Positions 7,534 to 11,993 of a stretch of DNA of 11,993 nt are shown here, one piece after another. This DNA is from Sergeia podlipaevii (Eukaryota > Euglenozoa > Kinetoplastea > Trypanosomatida > Trypanosomatidae). Location of the stretch: NCBI GenBank assembly GCA_030849805.1, contig JASANZ010001722.1:1-11993 (forward strand). The letters run 5' to 3'. The notes under the pieces are model-generated. The model saw only the letters and a list, made by a program, of their open reading frames with translations. It did not search any database and was not told where the DNA came from. Both the position numbers and the translations under genes were made by a program. How positions within the stretch are numbered: position 1 is the first letter of the stretch; every line of letters begins with the position of its first letter.

Positions 7534-8898
7534 ATGGTGAAGGAAACGGAGTTTTATGAGCTACTGCAGGTCACCCACCAGGCGGACGACACAGAAATTC
7601 GCCGCTCCTACCGCAAGCTCGCACTCAAGTATCACCCCGACAAGAATCCCGGCGATGATGAGGCGGCAGAAATGTTCAAGAAGATAAGCCACGCCTATGA
7701 GACACTCAGCGATGCAGAGAAGCGGAAGGTGTATGATCAGTACGGCAAGGAAGGTCTCGAGGGTGGCGCGGGTGGCGGCGGCTTCCACGACGCCTCTGAT
7801 ATCTTCTCCATGTTCTTTGGTGGCGGAGCGCGCAGGCCACGCGGTGAGCCGAAGCCGCGCGAGCTAGTGCATGAGCTGAAGGTTAGTCTAGAGGAAATGT
7901 ACTGCGGTAAGACGCGTAAGGTGATGGTGGCGCGCAGCAGGCTGTGCGGGTCTTGTGAAGGCACTGGCCTGCGTGCGGGAGCGGCGAAGGAGACCTGTAG
8001 ATCGTGTCGTGGTCACGGTGTGCAGATACGCACACAGCAGCTCTTCCCAGGCTTTAACCAACAGGTCCAGGTGCAGTGCCCTGCGTGTAATGGTGAAGGA
8101 CAGTGTGCGCGAGCTTCGGATATCTGTGGATCGTGTCACGGCAAGTGCGTCGTGAAGGATAAGAAGACGCTGGACGTGAACATAGAGCGTGGCGCGCGCA
8201 AGAACGACGTCTTGAACTTTGCAGGGGAAGGAGATCAGGTCCCTGGCGTGCGACTCGCCGGAGACGTAATGATCATTCTGGACCAGAAGCCGCATGACGT
8301 CTTCCGCCGTGTGGGGAACCATCTTCTGATGAACTACACGCTTTCTCTTCAGGAAGCCCTCTGCGGATTTGAACTCCCCGTCGAGCAGCTAGACGGCAGG
8401 ACGCTTCTGGTGAAGGTGCCAGCAGGTCGGGTGGTTACCCCTGACGCAGCCTGGTGTGTCCATGGGGAAGGCACGCCGCTTCCCAACACCGGAGGCATGA
8501 GCAAAGGCAACTTGTACATCCACTTCTCTATCGAATGGCCTGACAAGCTGCCAGCAGCCCAGATTGAGCAGATTGCCAAGGCCTTTGCAGTATCAGAGAA
8601 GATGCCTCGCGTTGGTGGGCAGAAGGTGGACCTCACGGCCCCGCGCAGCGCCAACACTATACGTGCTGCGCAGAGACTGCAGGCTATGAAGGACGCACGC
8701 AAGGGCATGAGCAGTAACGCAGGAAGCAACCCCAGGCGCGGAGGCGGCAGCAACAGCGGTGCACAGCGCGACAAGGACGATGAGTACGAGTCTGTAAGTG
8801 AGGACGAATTTGATGATGAGGACAATAATGGGCGACAGCAACAGTGGCGCACGCGTGGAGGCCAGCAGACGCAGTCCGTGCAATGTGCTCAGCAGTAA
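7534..8898 (+). CDS. DNAJ: Class A (type I) DnaJ/Hsp40 co-chaperone with C-terminal CaaX-like box
   Basis: Encodes 454 residues, a cytosolic Ydj1/DNAJA1-type co-chaperone that stimulates Hsp70 ATPase and hands over unfolded clients. Domains in order: J domain (about 4-70) with the essential HPD at 34-36; G/F region (about 75-104) containing DIFSMFFGGG; the substrate-binding domain interrupted by a zinc-binding region with four motifs, CGSCEGTG (138-145), CRSCRGHG (155-162), CPACNGEG (182-189) and CGSCHGKC (198-205); then the second C-terminal domain with GEGDQVPG, EALCGF and KVPAG motifs. The fourth zinc motif lacks its last glycine, as in other eukaryotic class A proteins. The tail is acidic and Q/G-rich and ends CAQQ (451-454), placed like Ydj1's CASQ, so farnesylation is likely. 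The ATG at 7534 is the start; the frame runs open upstream only through spacer with no ATG. A mitochondrial paralogue is unlikely, as there is no presequence. Confidence 0.97.
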   Translation: MVKETEFYELLQVTHQADDTEIRRSYRKLALKYHPDKNPGDDEAAEMFKKISHAYETLSDAEKRKVYDQYGKEGLEGGAGGGGFHDASDIFSMFFGGGARRPRGEPKPRELVHELKVSLEEMYCGKTRKVMVARSRLCGSCEGTGLRAGAAKETCRSCRGHGVQIRTQQLFPGFNQQVQVQCPACNGEGQCARASDICGSCHGKCVVKDKKTLDVNIERGARKNDVLNFAGEGDQVPGVRLAGDVMIILDQKPHDVFRRVGNHLLMNYTLSLQEALCGFELPVEQLDGRTLLVKVPAGRVVTPDAAWCVHGEGTPLPNTGGMSKGNLYIHFSIEWPDKLPAAQIEQIAKAFAVSEKMPRVGGQKVDLTAPRSANTIRAAQRLQAMKDARKGMSSNAGSNPRRGGGSNSGAQRDKDDEYESVSEDEFDDEDNNGRQQQWRTRGGQQTQSVQCAQQ

Positions 8899-9088
8899 GT
8901 GAGCACGTGAGTCACCCTCTTTTTTTAATTTCCTTCACGTTCTTTATCTTTTATTTTTATCTTTTTTTTGTTTTTTTCTGTTTATTGTTTGATGGTGTGT
9001 TGCTTAAGTTCCCAATGAGGATGGGGGGAGAGTGAAGGGGCAGCGTCGAAGGGGGATTGCTTTGTGCTGGCAGGCAAGAGATAAACTC

Positions 9089-9131
9089 AGAGAGAGAAAG
9101 AGAGAGAGAGAGGGAGAGAGAGAGAGAGAAA
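9089..9131. repeat. 43-base polypurine GA tract
   Basis: An uninterrupted purine stretch made mainly of GA units. Read on the opposite strand it is a long CT tract followed by GAG. Such near-mirror purine tracts can form triplex DNA, but no function can be assigned from sequence. Confidence 0.9.
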
Positions 9132-9276
9132 TGGACTAGCAGGCACTGTTAAACAATAGGGGAGAGGAGGGGAGAGGGGGCGAGAGACCGAGAAGAGTAT
9201 GAAACATAAAAGGAGGCTAGTGAGGGACAGGAAACGAGCGTCAATCACCAGCTTGCTGCTCGGCACTTCAATTTAG

Positions 9277-9404
9277 CTTGGGTACCTCTTCCTACTCTCC
9301 ACCTCACCCCCCCCCTTGCCTATTGACTTGTATTTGTGTACTGCTATGCATTTATCTTTCATCTCTATTTACTTTGTTGTTGTTTATGTCTACTTTTTGT
9401 TTAG
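9277..9404 (+). promoter_or_regulatory. Strong orphan spliced-leader acceptor candidate
   Basis: About 126 bases contain no AG and are largely C and T, including a C9 run (9307-9315) and a T-rich end reading TTTTTGTTTAG. The AG at 9403-9404 would be a convincing trans-splice site, yet the next plausible start codon of a real gene is almost 700 bases away, with a separate acceptor much closer to it. It may serve an alternative long 5' UTR, a non-coding transcript, or be unused. Confidence 0.5.
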
Positions 9405-9674
9405 GTGAAAAGTGAGAGAAGGGGTGCTGAGCCACCGAGCTTTGATGCGTATATATATCCCTCTTTGAATGCATATATGTCTGCTTTATGTCCCTACTCT
9501 CAAATGAATCAAATATGAAAGGTGAAGGGGAAAGGCGAGAGACAATATATATATAAAAAAAAAATCAAAGAGAGAACACACGAAGGAAAGAACAGTGCGC
9601 CGTGGAGAAATGAAATAGGGAAGGGGAGGGGGGCTTTAGATGGAGCTGCAACTGCGCTGCATGTATTCTCTTTT

Positions 9675-9698
9675 TGTGTGTGTGTGTGTGTGTGTGTG
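9675..9698. repeat. (TG)12 microsatellite
   Basis: Twelve TG units after a T run, the longest TG tract in the window. Confidence 0.95.
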
Positions 9699-9942
9699 CT
9701 GATTGATTGATTGTTGATCGTTTATTTTTTTGCGTATATGCACCTCTTCTTCCGAACACATATGTTATCTTTGCTCATGAATTCCTTCTTTCTCTTTTTG
9801 TTTTCTTTCAAATAAAAAAATAATAAATAATAAATGGTGTTCCCAGAAATAAACTACTTGTCTTTTTCTTCAACAAGGGAAAGCTACACTGAAGCAATAC
9901 GCATACGTTCTAGTGTCACTGCCAATTGCTGACCTTATCGAG

Positions 9943-10046
9943 GCGCGAATCACACACCTCCTCCTCCTCCTCCTTTATCGTTTCCGTGGGATTTTTATTA
10001 TATATTATTGTTGTATTTTTATTCAAACAAACTGAGCTTTCTTCAG
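9943..10046 (+). promoter_or_regulatory. Probable spliced-leader acceptor for the first hotdog gene
   Basis: A stretch free of AG from 9943 to 10033 begins with CTC repeats and continues T-rich, then offers AG at 10034-10035 (GAG) and 10045-10046 (CTTCAG). The second fits the usual acceptor better and would give a 54-base 5' UTR before the ATG at 10101. Confidence 0.55.
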
Positions 10047-10100
10047 ACAACAACGTTTACATATTTACAAAAAGAGAAAGGGAAAAGCAGCAGATAAAAC

Positions 10101-10715
10101 ATGCTCACGCGCCAGGCTCTTTGGATCCCAACAGTGCGCAAGAACCCGGCGTTTCTCAAAGCCTTTAATGTTTTTGCCGGAGAAGACAATCCAGTGACTC
10201 GCATGAATGTTGTGTCGGGAGGCATCCGCGCAGAGGAGAGCTGCGTTGTGCTGGAGCCAGCAAGCAACAACAACAGTGAACCCCAGAGTCTCATGATGGC
10301 GTTTCCCTTCACCATTCAAGCAACCATTTGTGATGTGAGTCCTGTGGATCAGAAGAAGTACCTCAGCGCGGGCTTTGCCGCTGCAATGTGTGACTCCTGC
10401 AATTCATTCCAAGTGATGGAGCGACTTCTGCCTGTATACAACGCACACGTGTCTGTGAATATACAGACACAGCAGGTGCGGCCTATTGCAGAAGGCGAAA
10501 GGATTGTGCTTGTTAGTACAATTGATCGCATGGGGAAGCGACTGGTGTACTGCAAGAGTGAGTGGTTTGTGGATCGCGAAGTCGTTTCGCGCGAGGTAGA
10601 GGAGCAGGAGAAGGCCATCACGACGATAGAGGAGCTGAAGGCGGCCTTGTGCTTGTATGAGCGTGTCCTTCATGGAACACATGCGAAGAGCATTATTGGT
10701 AAGTGCTGGGCCTAG
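10101..10715 (+). CDS. Hotdog-fold, thioesterase-like protein (first of tandem pair)
   Basis: Encodes 204 residues resembling the PaaI/ACOT13 branch of hotdog thioesterases, which cleave acyl-CoA thioesters. Landmarks are AFPF (67-70), SAG followed by a helix with D98 (89-98), HVSVN (116-120) and the strand pair ID-MGKRLVY (141-150), a common hotdog C-terminal pattern. The family's usual HGG before the helix is replaced by SAG, while the aspartate of the helix, catalytic in ACOT13, is kept; activity is therefore uncertain. The N-terminus (MLTRQALWIPTVRKN) has R4, R13, K14 and K20 and no acidic residue before E28, which would suit a short mitochondrial targeting sequence; this is inference. 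The C-terminus adds an acidic helix (about 160-190). The same motifs recur with identical spacing in the next gene. GC-rich codon use and a clean ATG-to-TAG frame support coding. Confidence 0.85.
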   Translation: MLTRQALWIPTVRKNPAFLKAFNVFAGEDNPVTRMNVVSGGIRAEESCVVLEPASNNNSEPQSLMMAFPFTIQATICDVSPVDQKKYLSAGFAAAMCDSCNSFQVMERLLPVYNAHVSVNIQTQQVRPIAEGERIVLVSTIDRMGKRLVYCKSEWFVDREVVSREVEEQEKAITTIEELKAALCLYERVLHGTHAKSIIGKCWA

Positions 10716-10779
10716 GTAGCTCATGTGCGCAATGCGAGTATGTGTAAGCAATACGAATTTTTTTTTAAAAAAAAAGTGG

Positions 10780-10780
10780 N
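10780..10780. other. Undetermined base (N)
   Basis: The only ambiguous base in the window, just after a T9A9 homopolymer pair. It may be a base-call failure or a contig join closed with one N, so sequence order and length across it should not be trusted. Confidence 0.95.
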
Positions 10781-11046
10781 CCCCTCCTCTTCCCTTTATC
10801 AGTGTAAGCTACGGCAAGGGTAGTGTGAGCTCACAGATTAACGCACTGTGTGAGGATGTGTTTGCTATCGCTGACTGGGTGTCTGTTCTTTCGACGCACG
10901 CAGTTGGAATGAGATCTATTGCGTTTAAGAAAGATAAGCAACAAAAAAAGATATGCTTGTACCCCTCACTCTCTTCAGTAGGCGCTTTTCAACAACGTGA
11001 CCATACTTGTCACTGTTATTCGTTTGGTTTTGAATTGTATTTGTAG

Positions 11047-11253
11047 CGGCATTGACACATTCTTCCACACGCCTGCATTTTATTTTTTAATTGTTTTTTT
11101 TTTTTGCTTTAAATGGGTATTTCATTTTATGATATGTTCTTTTCCTTTCTCTCTCTCTCTTACTCCGCGTCCATGTATGCATATGATCAGCTTGTTTCTC
11201 CTTCCTAACATCCATATATATCTACTCCCTCCTCACAACACACGTGCATTCAG
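11047..11253 (+). promoter_or_regulatory. Probable spliced-leader acceptors for the second hotdog gene
   Basis: From 11047 to 11188 there is no AG, and the stretch ends in a long T run and a CT-repeat tract (about 11140-11162). The first AG is at 11189-11190 (TCAG), giving a 106-base 5' UTR; a second pyrimidine-rich stretch leads to CAG at 11251-11253, giving 43 bases. Either could be used. Confidence 0.55.
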
Positions 11254-11264
11254 ATCTTACGGCG

Positions 11265-11283
11265 TATATATATACACACACAC
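11265..11283. repeat. (TA)5-(CA)5 compound microsatellite
   Basis: Short TA tract joined to a CA tract about 14 bases before the second hotdog start codon, inside its probable 5' UTR. Confidence 0.85.
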
Positions 11284-11296
11284 CTCTAGCTACACA

Positions 11297-11993
11297 ATGG
11301 CTTCCATCTTAGACTCCCCGATGTGGAAGCCTGCGACAGAGGCGGTGGAGCCCTTCCGCAAGATGCACGATCTCTTCGTGTACAAGCTAGACAAATGCGG
11401 GGGGCCTTTCATCCAGAAGCTTGGCATCACTGCTGATCACTACCTCGTCGCGCGCGCGACCGCCGCTGAGCTGCCCGTCAGCAGCCCTGTTGGCGCCACC
11501 AGCTCAAGCGCGGCGCCTCCTTTCTCTTCCTCTTCTTCTTCCCATGAAGGAAGTAGTGCTGTAGCGACTCAAGCGAGAGGCGGAGAGGACGATCAGGGCC
11601 TTGCGTTCATATGCGCCTTTCCATTTGAAGTCAAGCCACACATGTGTGAAGGCGGAGAAGGAGAAGTGCAAAGCATGTCAGCCGGGGTACTGTGCCTCCT
11701 AGCGGACATGATCACTTCCTTCCATATTATGCTCGCTCGCCTTCCACTCGCAGAGGGACATGTATCCGTCAGCATGCAAGTAAACCGATGTGCCGCGCTT
11801 GAGCTTGGTAAGTGTTACATCGCGGTGGCGCGCATTGATAAGCTGGGCCGCCGCCTTGTGTATACGAGCGTGGACTACATCGAAACTCAGTTTCCGGAAG
11901 GAATAGAAACGCCCTCAATGGAGTCCCCAAAGGAGCTGGTCGAGGCTTTGCACAACAGCACAGTCGTGGCAAACGTGAAACACGTGAAGGCAA
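11297..11993 (+). CDS. Hotdog-fold, thioesterase-like protein (second of tandem pair), 3' end cut off
   Basis: The frame opens with ATG at 11297 and stays open to the window edge (232 codons plus one base), so the C-terminus is missing. It is a divergent paralogue of the gene before it: AFPF (107-110), SAG (128-130) followed seven residues later by D137, SF (141-142), HVSVS (155-159) and ID-LGRRLVY (180-189) match in order and spacing. As there, the HGG expected in PaaI/ACOT13-type hotdog thioesterases is SAG, so catalysis is uncertain. The N-terminal 63 residues (with KPATEAVEPF and FIQKLGI) look like the helical lead-in of this fold. Residues 64-100 are a Ser/Ala/Gly-rich low-complexity insert, including a seven-serine run near 77-82, that the neighbour lacks. 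The start is acidic early (D6) and does not look like a mitochondrial signal, so the two products may sit in different compartments. Confidence 0.85.
   Translation, partial: MASILDSPMWKPATEAVEPFRKMHDLFVYKLDKCGGPFIQKLGITADHYLVARATAAELPVSSPVGATSSSAAPPFSSSSSSHEGSSAVATQARGGEDDQGLAFICAFPFEVKPHMCEGGEGEVQSMSAGVLCLLADMITSFHIMLARLPLAEGHVSVSMQVNRCAALELGKCYIAVARIDKLGRRLVYTSVDYIETQFPEGIETPSMESPKELVEALHNSTVVANVKHVKA

Larger units (their letters stand above)
8899..10100. other. Long spacer between DNAJ and the first hotdog gene
   Basis: At 1.2 kb this is the longest gap in the window and no protein gene is supportable in it. After a T-rich start, 9000-9240 is unusually purine-rich on the + strand, including the GA tract 9089-9131 and G-rich blocks at 9159-9180. 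From 9277 to 9402 the sequence becomes pyrimidine-rich and AG-free, ending in an AG at 9403-9404. Beyond that lie AT tracts (about 9545-9553), an A10 run (9555-9564), a G-rich block (about 9618-9633), (TG)12 (9675-9698), AATAA-rich sequence (about 9812-9835) and a CTC-repeat pyrimidine tract (about 9957-9975) leading into the next gene. Possible ATGs after 9404 open only very short frames. Confidence 0.7.
10716..11296. other. Spacer between the two hotdog genes, with an undetermined base
   Basis: No firm gene. It includes a T9A9 block (10758-10775) followed five bases later by the single N of the window (10780), a C/T-rich patch (10781-10800), a stretch with less AT bias (about 10803-10930) that stays open in one frame up to a stop near 11046, then T-rich sequence and the acceptor tract of the next gene. 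The frame through the N has no good start and ends in low-quality residues, so I do not call it a gene. A TA/CA microsatellite lies at 11265-11283. Confidence 0.65.

Noticed and set aside
9522..9710. Short open frame in the long spacer
   Set aside because: The peptide is lysine- and cysteine/valine-rich from A runs and the TG tract; no conserved look.
10699..10802. GTAAGT near the end of the first hotdog gene and a pyrimidine tract ending in AG at 10801-10802, like a cis-spliced intron
   Set aside because: Joining the two sides gives an immediate stop (GTG TAA), the phase does not fit the open frame beyond, and cis-introns are very rare in trypanosomatids. GTAAG also occurs within the other hotdog frame where no intron is needed.
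10723..11046. A 107-codon open frame across the N
   Set aside because: It has no convincing start of its own, crosses an undetermined base and a T9A9 block, and ends in spacer-like residues; kept only as a question in the findings.
1..11993. CRISPR array, insertion sequence, tRNA or rRNA gene
   Set aside because: No spaced direct repeats, transposase-like frame with terminal repeats, cloverleaf or rRNA-like segment was seen on either strand.

Overview
The window looks like nuclear DNA of a trypanosomatid protist (order Kinetoplastida), most likely of the Leishmania/Leptomonas/Crithidia type; the species cannot be fixed from sequence alone. The reasons are: five intronless protein genes all on the + strand, as in a directional polycistronic cluster; GC-rich coding regions separated by 0.6-1.2 kb AT-rich spacers full of (TG)n, (TA)n, (GA)n and homopolymer tracts; and, ahead of the genes, long AG-free pyrimidine-rich stretches ending in AG, the signature of spliced-leader trans-splicing acceptors. 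No classical promoter, CRISPR array, insertion sequence, tRNA or rRNA was recognised.

Layout: 1-1045 spacer with microsatellites and the probable 5' UTR of the first gene; 1046-4009 VPS35, the cargo-recognition core of the retromer; 4010-4743 spacer; 4744-6528 an unrecognised coiled-coil protein with a glutamine-rich basic tail; 6529-7533 spacer; 7534-8898 a class A (type I) DnaJ/Hsp40 co-chaperone ending in a probable farnesylation box (CAQQ); 8899-10100 the longest spacer, with a polypurine tract and a strong splice acceptor with no gene close behind it; 10101-10715 a hotdog-fold (thioesterase-like) protein; 10716-11296 spacer with one undetermined base (N) at 10780; 11297 to the right edge, a second, divergent hotdog paralogue cut off by the window end.

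The genes do not form a functional operon: as is usual in trypanosomatids, co-directional neighbours are probably transcribed together but serve unrelated jobs (endosome-to-Golgi/plasma-membrane recycling, an unknown structural role, protein folding, and acyl-CoA or similar small-molecule metabolism). The one pair whose adjacency is informative is the two hotdog genes, which share spaced motifs and look like an old tandem duplication. No clearly new multi-gene system is visible. The points most worth checking are the orphan splice acceptor in 9277-9404, the modified catalytic motif of the hotdog pair, the non-canonical CaaX box of the DnaJ, and the sequence around the N at 10780.
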